A DNA stretch of 64,000 bases from Planctomycetota bacterium (lineage in GTDB: Bacteria > Planctomycetota > GCA-2746535): positions 46,947 to 110,946 of the forward strand of contig NVWA01000081.1 of assembly GCA_002746535.1 (NCBI GenBank), read 5' to 3'. Positions 26,150 through 35,055 of the stretch are shown here, one piece after another. Position numbers and translations under genes: made by a program. The number at the start of each line of letters is the position of its first letter. Within the stretch, counting starts at the first letter, position 1. Below the pieces are notes generated by a model. It saw nothing but the letters and a program-made list of their open reading frames with translations. It was not told the origin of the DNA and did no database searches.

Positions 26150-28078
26150 ATGACATCTCCTGATGAAGAAGACCTTAAAGAAACGGCTGAATTACCTAAG
26201 AAAGATATAGGTAGTGATAATTCAATTGAATCTAGCACCGCTATCAAAATAAATTATGATGATTTAGTAGGGAAAAAGCTTGGTCGGTATAAGATAGAAT
26301 CTTGCCTTGGTAAAGGTTCTATGGGTGTTGTTTATTTAGCCCGCGAATCATTTTTAAAAAGATATGTTGCCATTAAAGTATTGTCTCCGCATTTGACAAA
26401 GTCTAGAGATTCTCTTGTTAAATTTAAAAGAGAAGCTCGTTTATTAGCAATGTTGAATCATCCAAATATTACAGGTATTTACTTATTTGAAGAACAAGAT
26501 GGAATGTACTATTTTGTATTTGAATTTGTAAGAGGTGATACATTAGAAAAATATTTGGAAAAAAAGGGTAGATTGCCTATTCGTGATACCTCAAAAATTA
26601 TTATTGAAATATTAAAAGCGTTGCATCATGCGCATAAATTAGGTGTCATACATAGAGATATTAAGCCATCGAATGTTATGCTTGATTCTGTAGGACGAGT
26701 GAAGGTGACAGATTTTGGTTTGGCAGCACAATCGAAGTTTTATCTTGAAGGGACAGATATAATTAGTGGCACTCCTCATTATATTTCTCCTGAACAAATC
26801 AAAGGAGATTCTATTTCACCTGCAACGGATCTTTATTCAACCGGAATTCTTTTTTATCAAATTCTTACAGGTGAGTTACCATTTAAGGCAAAGAAAGTCG
26901 AAGAAATTTTTAACCTCCATTTAGATAAAATGATTCCTAGTGTTTCAAATAGTGTTAGAACCATACCTCTCAAGATAGAAAAAATAATACGAAAGATGAC
27001 AGAAAAAGACCCTGATAAAAGGTATCAATCGGCCAAAGAGGTAATTCTTGAATTAGAAGAATTTAAATCAGGTAAATCATCGAGTAAATCTAAATCGTCG
27101 TCAAGTAAAGATGAGATTAAATTTGAAGTAAGTTCAGAAGTTTTTTCTTCAGAGTATGATGATAAAGACGTTGCTTTAATTCGGGTATTTGGATCTTTAG
27201 AAGCAACCACAATGGAAAAAGTTACAAACTACATTAAAAAAGCACTGAATAAAAATATTTACCGACTGGTTTTAGATTTTGAAAAGTTGACTTATATTAA
27301 TAGTAGTGGTATGAGTATGTTTCTACCTTTTGTAGAGCAAGTGCGTTCTAAAGCTGGTGATATTATTTTTATTAAGACTTCGGATAAAATTTTTAAAGTA
27401 TTTGAAATGTTAGGTTTGCATAATATATACATATTTCATAGTACTATAAATGGTGCCTTAAAAGAATTTGCCAAACTTGTTGATGGAGATGAAAGTGTAG
27501 AAGTAAAGATTTTTCCTTTCTCGTATCAATGCACTTCTTGTAGTCGTTTTTTTAAAATACCATCGCAGGGAAAATATACTTGTCCTTATTGTACAGCTGG
27601 TTTTATTGTATCAATGGAAGGGATGGTGAAGTCAGAAAAGAGAACTGTTAAAAGGCCGTATATATTCAAATTACCTGGATCGGCAAGTAGCTTGTCGCTT
27701 ATTAGAGGTGCTTTGAGAGGATTGTTGTCTACCTTAGAATTTGATGATGAGGATGAGTATCAGATCATACAAGCCGTTGATGAGGCATGTGCTAATGTTA
27801 TAGCATATGCAAGTAAAGGGGATTCTAATTTTGAGTTTGAAATAATTATATTTACGACGAGTAAAAAAATTGAAATTCATATATTGGATAAAGGTGAATC
27901 TTTTAATCCTTTGGCTCAAAAAGCAGTAGATGTCAATAAAAGGTTTGCAAAACAGAAAGTTGGTGGTATCGGTTTAGAATTAATTAAACGATGCATGACA
28001 ACCGTAGATTACGTTCCTTTAAAAGGTGGCGGAAATAAATTAATTTTGATTAAAGAAAGTAAACAAGAGGTTAAATAA
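26150..28078 (+). CDS. Ser/Thr kinase - STAS - zinc ribbon - HATPase fusion
   Basis: 642 residues with four domains. Residues about 45-300: Hanks kinase with GKGSMGVVY, catalytic Lys in VAIKV, VIHRDIKPSNVML and VTDFGLA. Residues 308-325: a Ser/Lys linker. About 340-445: STAS anti-anti-sigma domain with DFEKLTYINSSGMSMF, where Ser of NSSG (about 384-385) is the usual phospho-site. About 458-490: zinc ribbon with CTSC and CPYC. About 505-640: RsbW/SpoIIAB-like HATPase with DEACANVIAYA (N box), DKGESF and GGIGLELIK. So a partner-switching kinase, its substrate domain and an upstream kinase lie on one chain. The next gene starts immediately after the stop. Confidence 0.92.
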   Translation: MTSPDEEDLKETAELPKKDIGSDNSIESSTAIKINYDDLVGKKLGRYKIESCLGKGSMGVVYLARESFLKRYVAIKVLSPHLTKSRDSLVKFKREARLLAMLNHPNITGIYLFEEQDGMYYFVFEFVRGDTLEKYLEKKGRLPIRDTSKIIIEILKALHHAHKLGVIHRDIKPSNVMLDSVGRVKVTDFGLAAQSKFYLEGTDIISGTPHYISPEQIKGDSISPATDLYSTGILFYQILTGELPFKAKKVEEIFNLHLDKMIPSVSNSVRTIPLKIEKIIRKMTEKDPDKRYQSAKEVILELEEFKSGKSSSKSKSSSSKDEIKFEVSSEVFSSEYDDKDVALIRVFGSLEATTMEKVTNYIKKALNKNIYRLVLDFEKLTYINSSGMSMFLPFVEQVRSKAGDIIFIKTSDKIFKVFEMLGLHNIYIFHSTINGALKEFAKLVDGDESVEVKIFPFSYQCTSCSRFFKIPSQGKYTCPYCTAGFIVSMEGMVKSEKRTVKRPYIFKLPGSASSLSLIRGALRGLLSTLEFDDEDEYQIIQAVDEACANVIAYASKGDSNFEFEIIIFTTSKKIEIHILDKGESFNPLAQKAVDVNKRFAKQKVGGIGLELIKRCMTTVDYVPLKGGGNKLILIKESKQEVK

Positions 28079-28612
28079 ATGTCTCAAGAAGTGAATGTTG
28101 ATGATTATATTTTTGAAAGAACAATAACGCATTTGAAACTCGTCACTAATGATAAAATTGAAGAGTGTAAAGTAAGACAAAAAGAGATGATTGAAAATGA
28201 TGGTAAAGAAATGTCTTTATGGGATATCGTAGTTGATATGCATTATTTAACTAAAGATACGGTTGATGAGGTTTTAGAATCTTATATCAATCAAAATAAT
28301 GCCACTGTTACGGCTGCGAAGAATAAAGTTGAGTCGGTGAGGTTGGCAGTAAAAGATATTAAGCTTAAGCCAAGTCAAGCTCACAAAGCAGATGTGTTGT
28401 TTGTCAAAACAAGTATCTCTAATAATTTTTTGACGGTTGATGCTGGTAATTCAATCTTAGAAGCTATACCTAAAAGTGGAAAAGAAAGGAGTTGGGATTA
28501 CGTTATTTCAAATGGGCATATGAAAGAAAAAATCTCAAAGAAGATTCTTCAAAAATTGTATAAGAAATTTCCACTAAAATTTGATGGAATTAAATTAGCG
28601 GATATTGATTGA
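28079..28612 (+). CDS. Uncharacterised partner of the kinase fusion, with type II secretion ATPase N-like region
   Basis: 177 residues, soluble. The first 80 residues (LVTNDKIEECKVRQKEM ... LWDIVVDMHYLTKDTVDEVLE) resemble the two-helix N-terminal module of GspE/PilB-type ATPases, which also appears fused to kinases in other bacteria. No catalytic motif is seen. The ATG directly follows the kinase stop with no spacer, so it is cotranscribed and probably coupled. A role as adaptor of the kinase is inferred. Confidence 0.75.
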   Translation: MSQEVNVDDYIFERTITHLKLVTNDKIEECKVRQKEMIENDGKEMSLWDIVVDMHYLTKDTVDEVLESYINQNNATVTAAKNKVESVRLAVKDIKLKPSQAHKADVLFVKTSISNNFLTVDAGNSILEAIPKSGKERSWDYVISNGHMKEKISKKILQKLYKKFPLKFDGIKLADID

Positions 28613-28619
28613 AATACAA

Positions 28620-28646
28620 GGCTTTTTGAATTCTATTTAAAAAGCC
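28620..28646. terminator. Bidirectional hairpin terminator
   Basis: GGCTTTTT (28620-28627) pairs with AAAAAGCC (28639-28646) around an 11-nt loop, between the convergent kinase-partner gene and the 74-residue gene. The T-rich stem edges suit both directions, though no long T-run follows. Confidence 0.5.
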
Positions 28647-28666
28647 CTTGAATTAGTTACGAAAGA

Positions 28667-28891
28667 TTATGCCTCACAGTTTGCAAGTGCATTTTGAATT
28701 TCTTCTTCACTCATACCACCAACAATAACATCTATTTGTTTTCCTGAGTGTCCTGCTTTTTTCATAAATTGAATTAAGGCGATTTTGCGATCTTGAACTT
28801 CGTTGGTTTTTTTGATTCTGCTTCTATCATCTCTTTCGCTTTCCTTTTTCTTTTCTCGAGCAAGTTTCAGTACTGATTGTTTTCTTGCCAT
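28667..28891 (-). CDS. Small charged protein of unknown function, 74 residues
   Basis: Begins MARKQSVLKLAREKKKESER and is very basic over the first half. The second half, IQFMKKAGHSGKQIDVIVGGMSEEEIQNALANCE, is predicted helical and acidic at the end. GGGAG lies 8 nt before the ATG and a sigma-70-like promoter lies further upstream, so it is likely a real gene. I do not recognise a family; the basic tail suggests nucleic-acid or ribosome binding, as a guess. Confidence 0.65.
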   Translation of the reverse strand: MARKQSVLKLAREKKKESERDDRSRIKKTNEVQDRKIALIQFMKKAGHSGKQIDVIVGGMSEEEIQNALANCEA

Positions 28892-28937
28892 AATTATTCT
28901 CCCAAAAAAGTGATAGCATCTATATAAAAAATGCGGG

Positions 28938-28965
28938 ATTATAGATGAGATACTCTAAAAGTTAA
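28938..28965 (-). promoter_or_regulatory. Putative sigma-70 promoter of the 74-residue gene
   Basis: On the minus strand TTAACT (28960-28965), a 16-nt spacer and a perfect TATAAT (28938-28943) lie 47 nt before the ATG at 28891. Confidence 0.4.
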
Positions 28966-29061
28966 TATAAATAGAGTTAATTAACTACCTTCTATTTACT
29001 TTATACACATTATTTACATTTCATACAACAATTAATCCCATTATTTGTATATATTAATAAT

Positions 29062-29085
29062 AAAACCACAATATGCTGTGGTTTT
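29062..29085 (-). terminator. Hairpin terminator of the DUF1549/DUF1501 transcript
   Basis: AAAACCACA (29062-29070) and TGTGGTTTT (29077-29085) form a perfect 9-bp stem with a 6-nt loop. On the minus strand the stem ends in TTTT followed by ATTATTAA, so it fits an intrinsic terminator 113 nt after the DUF1501 stop. Confidence 0.6.
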
Positions 29086-29197
29086 GTCTAATAATTATTA
29101 AATAAATTGATCAGGAAATATTCAAAACATACCCTTTATTCGGTATATTTTGGATACAATTTCTTAGCTCATTTCGTCTGCTGCACGCTAAAATGAA

Positions 29198-30463
29198 TTA
29201 TTTTTTGATGATATCAAAAATCGGCTTACCTTTATTGGCAAGTTTAAATGGTCGCCCTACATTTGAATAGACTTCTTTTTGAGGATTTATTCCTGCCAGA
29301 TATGCCATAGTGGCATTCACGTCTTGATGAGTTACCGGATTTTCGATTATTTTTCTTCCTTCTTCATCCGTTTTTCCTAAAACTATTCCTCCTTTTATAC
29401 CGCCACCAGCGAGTAAACATGAAAACGCTTTTGGATAATGACCTCTTCCGTTTCTATCGTTTATTTTTGGCGATCTACCAAATTCTGTCCCTAAAGTGAT
29501 TAGCGTTTTATCAAGTAATTTCCTTTTTTCTAAATCGATTAATAGGGCACTTAATCCTTGGTCTAATGTTTGTGATAAAACATCCACTCTTTCGAAATTA
29601 TCATTGTGTGTATCCCAATTACCTAATGAAACTTCGATGAATTTAACATTTTTTTCAACAAGTCTTCGTGCAAGTAAACATCCTTCTCCAAATTTATTAT
29701 TGCCATAAAGAGCTTTGATTTCATTTGATTCGTCATTTATGTCAAATGCTTTTGCATCATCAGAAAACATAATTTTTAATGATTCTTGATAGTAATCATC
29801 ATAGGCCATTTTATTTTTTGTTTTTATTTTTTTTGAAAAACTTTTATTTAATTCTTCTAATAATCCCAGTCGATCTTCAAATTGTTTTTTACTTAAATTT
29901 GGATTTATTTTAATATTAGCCAATCCTTTTTGAGGGTTAGAAATGTTTAGTGGTTCATATTTTGACCCAAAATATCCTGAACCATATTTTGACTTGCCGA
30001 TTGTAATAAAGTTTGGTAAGACGTCACTTTTACTGTCAGCATATTTAGATATCCATGAGCCCATAGTAGGATGAACTAAAGTTCCTAAGGGGGGAAAATT
30101 AGTGTGAAGGAGATATTGTCCTCGTGGGTGACTACCTTCATTGGAATTCATGGAGTTAATAAGAGCTACTCTATCCATTAATTTAGCTAACTTAGGTAAT
30201 TTTTCAGAAATCTTATTCCCATTTGCACTGTCAATTGTTTTGAATTGGCCTTGCACTTTAGTTCCTGGTTTTGGGTCAAATGTATCTATATGGCTCATAC
30301 CACCTGACATAAATAAATAAATCACATGTTCGACTCTTTTAGGTATGATGATTTTAGATTTTGAAAATAGAGATGGCATATTCAATGATATGCCAGCGCC
30401 AATGGCAGAAGTTGATAAAAGTTTTAAAAAATCTCGTCGGTTTGGATTTATATTTTCAAGCAT
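29198..30463 (-). CDS. DUF1501 domain protein
   Basis: 421 residues of a sulfatase-superfamily-like domain abundant in Planctomycetes. RRDFLKLLSTSAIG near the N-terminus is a Tat-like signal, though the pattern is not the strict RRxFLK-Ala type. Typical motifs are VIYLFMSGGMSHIDTFDPKP, NSNEGSHPRGQYLLHT, LGNWDTHNDNF and LITLGTEFGRSPKIN. The family's activity is not established; it nearly always pairs with a DUF1549/DUF1553 protein, as here, 14 nt downstream of it. The pair is associated with breakdown of complex polysaccharides or sulfated glycans in the PVC group. Confidence 0.93.
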   Translation of the reverse strand: MLENINPNRRDFLKLLSTSAIGAGISLNMPSLFSKSKIIIPKRVEHVIYLFMSGGMSHIDTFDPKPGTKVQGQFKTIDSANGNKISEKLPKLAKLMDRVALINSMNSNEGSHPRGQYLLHTNFPPLGTLVHPTMGSWISKYADSKSDVLPNFITIGKSKYGSGYFGSKYEPLNISNPQKGLANIKINPNLSKKQFEDRLGLLEELNKSFSKKIKTKNKMAYDDYYQESLKIMFSDDAKAFDINDESNEIKALYGNNKFGEGCLLARRLVEKNVKFIEVSLGNWDTHNDNFERVDVLSQTLDQGLSALLIDLEKRKLLDKTLITLGTEFGRSPKINDRNGRGHYPKAFSCLLAGGGIKGGIVLGKTDEEGRKIIENPVTHQDVNATMAYLAGINPQKEVYSNVGRPFKLANKGKPIFDIIKK

Positions 30464-30477
30464 TATTTTTCTTTCGT

Positions 30478-32289
30478 TTATTGTATAAATAAAAATTCTC
30501 TTGTATTTATTAGTGCCCAGGCCAAATCTTGGTACGCGGTCTTTTTATGGGTTTTGATATATTTGATAATGGTTTCTTTTTCTTCCGGAGTGGGAAGTCT
30601 ACTAATAATTGTTAAGTAAATAAAATCCATAATCTCATTTGAATTTTTCAGTTTTTTGATTTCTCTTTTGATAAAAGGACTCTTCGAAATAGCCTTATTT
30701 ATTTCTGGGCTATTTAAGAGGGTTAAAACTTGAGGAAGATTTGGATCTTGATTGCCTGTGCCAATCATTAGCCGATCTGATTGGCCAAAGTAATTGAGAA
30801 TGTGCTGTTCCCGCGGGGGTGATGATTGCTCCGATGCTCTACCGAAACGTTTAGAACCACCTCTTTTATTGCGCTTTTTAAACCTTTTTGATTTAGATTT
30901 ATTCATTTTATTTTTTCGATTGGCGGTTGATTTCACAATCTCTAAAATTTGAGGTAACTGTTCTATCTTTAAGCCTTCTTTTTGAATTTTATCCGCAATT
31001 GCAATCAATGGTCGGCTAATATTTTTATCGTGGTAATCAACCTCTTGATTAATATTCTCTTTAATGATTGTTAATAGTGAATTCCAAACTTGTTCCGCTT
31101 TCATTCTTTGAAGTTGTCTGACATCTGTGTAGTATTTTGATCGTGATAAATTCTCCGAAGAAGTAGGGAGTTGATAATGTTTTGTATTTAATAATAATTT
31201 TAAGAAATCGTTTGTGTTGTAGTCATATTCAATCATCTTTTTTTCTAAATATGCTAATACTTCTGGATGATTTACTTTTGTATTTTGATTATAGTCATCA
31301 ACAGGCTCAAATAATCCTTTGCCCATTACCTTTTTCCATAATCTATTAACTGTAATTTTGGTAAATAAAGGGTTCTTAGGAGATGTTAGCCATTTTGCTA
31401 ATGCAATTCTTGAGTTTTCATTGGCGAGAGGTTGATCTTTAAGAAATACTTTTGGGTGAATGATTTGATTTGGTTTAGCATTATTGTATTTGTAATCTTT
31501 AGGTAATCTTAATTTTTTGCTTTGAATGTCTGTAATTTTGGTTGTTGCTGTTTGTATTAATCGACGTAAGGTTTGGATTTCTTTTTGGCTTAGATTTTCT
31601 TTTTTTACCAATTTTCTATATGGTTTTGCGTTTGCCATTTTTAATTTCACTTTTCCCATATAAGAGGCGAATTCATAAAATTGTTTTTGAGTCCAATCTT
31701 CGAAAGCATGATCGTGACATTGAGCACAACCTATTTGGGTACCTAAAAATAATTGAGCTGTAGTTGATGCAATTTCGAGAATTTTACCTTCATCTCTCAA
31801 GTAATAACCAACAGCTCCATTTTGACTGATGTACCCTGAGGCTGAGATCAATTCATAGACGATTTGATTGTATGGTTTATTTTCAGCGATTGATTTTTTA
31901 ACCCATTTGGCATATTGATTATTGTAGACTCCTTTTATTTTTGTTTGAAGTCTCAACATGTCTGCCCAAAAATGATAAAAATATTTTGGATGTTCATTTG
32001 AATTCATTAATTGATTTATCAGATCACTTCGCTTGTTTTTATTTTGATCTTGTAGAAATATTTTAATTTCTTTTGCTTTTGGGATTCGGCCTACGGTCTC
32101 TAGATAGATTCTTCTTACAAATACTATGTCTAATATTGAATTAGATTTTTGGTCTTTAGAATCTTTTAGTAATAACTGATCAATTTTTAAACTGTCTTTT
32201 TGCCATTGATTTTCTTTAGCAATAATTTTATTTTGCGGAAATGACATATAAAAGAGTATGAAGAAAATAGCTGATTTATAATATTTCAT
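30478..32289 (-). CDS. DUF1549/DUF1553 domain protein
   Basis: 603 residues. A signal peptide (MKYYKSAIFFILFYMSF...) is followed by DUF1549 with RRIYLETVGRIP and the hallmark GCAQCHDHAFEDWTQKQFYEFA, then DUF1553 with PLFTKITVNRLWKKVMGKGLFEPVDD and RASEQSSPPREQH. The ATG at 32289 is preferred over an upstream start at 32331, because the signal peptide starts there and GAGAG precedes it. A very basic insert (KSKSKRFKKRNKRGGSK) just before RASEQSSPPRE is unusual. It is cotranscribed with the DUF1501 gene. Confidence 0.92.
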   Translation of the reverse strand: MKYYKSAIFFILFYMSFPQNKIIAKENQWQKDSLKIDQLLLKDSKDQKSNSILDIVFVRRIYLETVGRIPKAKEIKIFLQDQNKNKRSDLINQLMNSNEHPKYFYHFWADMLRLQTKIKGVYNNQYAKWVKKSIAENKPYNQIVYELISASGYISQNGAVGYYLRDEGKILEIASTTAQLFLGTQIGCAQCHDHAFEDWTQKQFYEFASYMGKVKLKMANAKPYRKLVKKENLSQKEIQTLRRLIQTATTKITDIQSKKLRLPKDYKYNNAKPNQIIHPKVFLKDQPLANENSRIALAKWLTSPKNPLFTKITVNRLWKKVMGKGLFEPVDDYNQNTKVNHPEVLAYLEKKMIEYDYNTNDFLKLLLNTKHYQLPTSSENLSRSKYYTDVRQLQRMKAEQVWNSLLTIIKENINQEVDYHDKNISRPLIAIADKIQKEGLKIEQLPQILEIVKSTANRKNKMNKSKSKRFKKRNKRGGSKRFGRASEQSSPPREQHILNYFGQSDRLMIGTGNQDPNLPQVLTLLNSPEINKAISKSPFIKREIKKLKNSNEIMDFIYLTIISRLPTPEEKETIIKYIKTHKKTAYQDLAWALINTREFLFIQ

Positions 32290-32433
32290 TTGTTCTGCTC
32301 TCGATTTAGATATCTCAAATATGACAAGCAAAGTATATGCCGTTAAAAGACCTTACATTTTTTCTGATTTGAGTAGATTTTCCACATTGAAAATGCTGCA
32401 ATTGTTTAATAAATATACGTTGGGCGAAATTGG

Positions 32434-32907
32434 TCACGTATTGCCTTTTTCCCTTAATTTAGCTTCTTGAAACAGTTCAAAAGCTTCGGCAGAAGAAATA
32501 CCCTTTTTAGGGTTGTTTCCAAAAACATGTGGGTGCCGAAATACTAATTTTTTTAACGTTAAATCTAAAACTTCCTCTAGCGTAAATATGTTTTTTTCTT
32601 GGCCTAGATTTATCATAAATAGAAGTGTGAAAAACAAATCCCCTAATTCTTCTTTTAAATTGTCATTGTCATTGTTATGGATGCTTTCTAAAACTTCTTG
32701 TGCTTCATCTTCAATGCATTTGCTAAAAGATTTAATATCTTGCTCTTTGTCCCATGGACAACCAGTTTCTTTATCACGTAAATTTTTAATTAGATTTATT
32801 AAGCTTGCAATAGAATTGTTTTCTGTTGGTGATAATGAATATTCTTTTAAACGTTCATAGTGAGCTTGCATTGATTGTCTATCTTCAGAGCTTATTTTTT
32901 CGTTCAT
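32434..32907 (-). CDS. mazG: MazG-type nucleotide pyrophosphohydrolase
   Basis: 157 residues, about the size of a single MazG domain (E. coli MazG has two in 263). CPWDKEQDIKSF, EDEAQEVLESI and EELGDLFFTLLFMINL provide the EExx and ExxD metal-binding helices. It hydrolyses NTPs to NMP and PPi, helping to clear non-canonical nucleotides. Its ATG overlaps the lipoate ligase stop by 4 nt (ATGA), so it is coupled to that gene. Confidence 0.9.
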   Translation of the reverse strand: MNEKISSEDRQSMQAHYERLKEYSLSPTENNSIASLINLIKNLRDKETGCPWDKEQDIKSFSKCIEDEAQEVLESIHNNDNDNLKEELGDLFFTLLFMINLGQEKNIFTLEEVLDLTLKKLVFRHPHVFGNNPKKGISSAEAFELFQEAKLREKGNT

Positions 32908-33656
32908 ATTAATTTCCCATATTCGTTCCAGTTATTTAATTTATATTTTTCTTGATAAAGTTTTTTAGCTAGATCAGAAATATTATTTGGCAACTGATGC
33001 TTTATTTCGGCATCCTTAAATTGATCTTTGATGGATGTCCCTAATAATTCTTTATCCATTTTCAAGCCCAATTCTTCTATGGATGTCACAAAATTTTCAT
33101 GCAGCCTTGCTTTCCTATATTCAGGTTCTTTGGATGGGTGTGCTAAGTACTTGGTCATTTCATTGTGGCAAGAGGTAACTAGTAAAGTGCCATGGTGCAT
33201 GACCGTTGTTGGGTTTCTCGCTTGGGCATTTCCTGATAACTTTTTCCCGTCATTAGTAGTTATGTCTGAAAGTAATCGGTATTGTGATATGATATTTTGA
33301 GTCTTGAGTGCTTGAATTATTATTGAAGCGAAATGATAAAATGATTTTTTCACATCTTTCAAATCGGGGTGCCATTTAGTTGGGAAGCTAAATACAAAAT
33401 TAATTGATCCTCTTTTTTGAATAACAGTTCCACCGGCACTGCATCTTCGGACAATTGGGATTTCGTCGTTTATGCATTGTTGATAATTTGTTTCTCTTAT
33501 TATTTCTTGAGAACGACCAATAACGAGGGCTGTATTTTCCTGTTCCCAAATTCTTATAATGGGTAGTGAGTTTTCTTTTGTAATTCGAAACATAGCTTCA
33601 TCAATAGCTACATTCATAAAAATTGATTTATCCGATTGAATGTATAAGGGAATCAA
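32904..33656 (-). CDS. Lipoate-protein ligase / octanoyltransferase (LplA/LipM-like)
   Basis: 250 residues of the biotin/lipoate ligase fold. NTALVIGRSQ, VRRCSAGGTVIQKRGSINF and GKKLSGNAQARNPTTVMHHGTLL match LplA-type proteins, including the lipoate-contacting Lys. It either ligates free lipoate to apo-enzymes or transfers octanoate from ACP. The start is a TTG, 3 nt behind pilT, chosen because residues before the first ATG (YIQSDKSIFMNVAIDE) belong to the conserved N-terminus. LipA is encoded 5 kb away, so the pair may complete lipoate assembly; no lipB is in the window. Confidence 0.85.
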   Translation of the reverse strand: MIPLYIQSDKSIFMNVAIDEAMFRITKENSLPIIRIWEQENTALVIGRSQEIIRETNYQQCINDEIPIVRRCSAGGTVIQKRGSINFVFSFPTKWHPDLKDVKKSFYHFASIIIQALKTQNIISQYRLLSDITTNDGKKLSGNAQARNPTTVMHHGTLLVTSCHNEMTKYLAHPSKEPEYRKARLHENFVTSIEELGLKMDKELLGTSIKDQFKDAEIKHQLPNNISDLAKKLYQEKYKLNNWNEYGKLI

Positions 33657-33659
33657 TTA

Positions 33660-34745
33660 TTAACCATTTTTTATAAAAATACCGCTCAAATTCATTTTTA
33701 ATGCTTCAGGATTTGGCGATCTTGCAAGGGCCTCTTCACTAGTAATATATTTTTGTTTGAATAATGATATTAGTGATTGATTAAACGTTTGCATGCCTTC
33801 TTCTTTATCTTCATACATGATTTCTTCTATGTGTGCATCATTTTTTTCTTCAATTGCTTTTTTCACTGGTGGAGTATTGAACATTACTTCTACAGCGGGT
33901 ACTCTTGGAAATTTTTTATTGATACCTTTGAGTAATCTTTGACTGATAATTGATCTTAAATTATGAATTAATAAGGTCCTAATTTGATCATGTCTTTCGG
34001 CTGGAAAGAAATCTAAAATACGGCTAATTGTTTGAGATACAGTTGCACTATGAATAGTAGATAATACTAAATGCCCCGTTTCAGCGGCTTGCAAAGCAGT
34101 TTCCACGGTATCTTTATCTCTTAACTCACCAACTAAAATTACATCTGGATCTTGTCTTAAAGCGTATTTAATGGCACCTAAAAATGTTTCAGTATCTTGA
34201 CCAAGTTCTCTTTGATTCACAATTGCTTTTTGATCCTTGTGTACATATTCAATAGGATCTTCAATCGTAATAATATGACATGCTTTTGCCCTATTGATTT
34301 GATCGACAATTGAAGTTAAAGTTGTTGATTTACCGCTTCCAGTAATTCCTGTTACTAGCACTAAGCCTTCAGTGAAGGACGAGATTTTGTCGACACTAGG
34401 TGGTAAGAGGAGATCTTTTGTTTGAGGAATTTCATTTTTAATAAATCTAGCTACAACCGAACATAGTCCTCGTTGTTTAAAGGCATTTACTCTGAATCTT
34501 CCTATGTCTTCTACTTCAACTGCAAAATCGATATCATGTCTTTCAGCATATTTTTTAATTTGACCTTCATTCAAACATTCATCAACCAGTTTTTTTATGT
34601 CATCACTTGTAAATGGATTTCCATTTGATCTTTTAATTTCTCCATTAACCCTGAATATGGGAGGTGAGCCAGCCTTTAAATGAAGATCTGATGAGTTTAA
34701 TTTTTGCATTTGTGATAATATTTTATGAAGTTCTGGAGTTGTCAT
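33660..34745 (-). CDS. pilT: Type IV pilus retraction ATPase PilT
   Basis: 361 residues. Walker A is GITGSGKSTTLTSI, the Asp box ITIEDPIEYVH, Walker B DPDVILVGELRD, and the His box ETGHLVLSTIHS. The pattern SSDLHLKAGSPPIFRVNGEI at the N-terminus is diagnostic for PilT rather than PilB. The ATG at 34745 (MTTPELHKIL) is preceded by AAAGG; a longer reading to 34796 adds an unlikely basic tail. It powers pilus retraction and twitching. Pilus structural genes are not in the window. Confidence 0.94.
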   Translation of the reverse strand: MTTPELHKILSQMQKLNSSDLHLKAGSPPIFRVNGEIKRSNGNPFTSDDIKKLVDECLNEGQIKKYAERHDIDFAVEVEDIGRFRVNAFKQRGLCSVVARFIKNEIPQTKDLLLPPSVDKISSFTEGLVLVTGITGSGKSTTLTSIVDQINRAKACHIITIEDPIEYVHKDQKAIVNQRELGQDTETFLGAIKYALRQDPDVILVGELRDKDTVETALQAAETGHLVLSTIHSATVSQTISRILDFFPAERHDQIRTLLIHNLRSIISQRLLKGINKKFPRVPAVEVMFNTPPVKKAIEEKNDAHIEEIMYEDKEEGMQTFNQSLISLFKQKYITSEEALARSPNPEALKMNLSGIFIKNG

Positions 34746-35055
34746 TAAAACCTTTCTCAGTATATATTTGCGTTTGAGGATACTACGAAAGAACAAACCA
34801 ATTTCAATTGAACTTATTTTTGATTTGATATTGTGCGGTAATAAAATTAATAAAGATTAGTTATTTTTTGGTTTCTTCAAACTCAGAAATTATGGCTTTC
34901 AATTATAATAAATTTCAAATAGAAAACTGATATTGCTTTTAAAATGCAGTGAAAATAATAATTTCAGTAAATGTAGCTTTATGTTATATAATCCATTTCA
35001 AACAATAATGAGTCGGTTTTAACACATAATTAGCAGTAAAACATCAGGAGAATTT

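Larger units (their letters stand above)
28892..29197. other. Intergenic region, 306 nt
   Basis: Holds the promoter of the 74-residue gene on the left and a strong hairpin terminator for the DUF1501 transcript on the right. I see no other coding or RNA feature. Confidence 0.5.
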
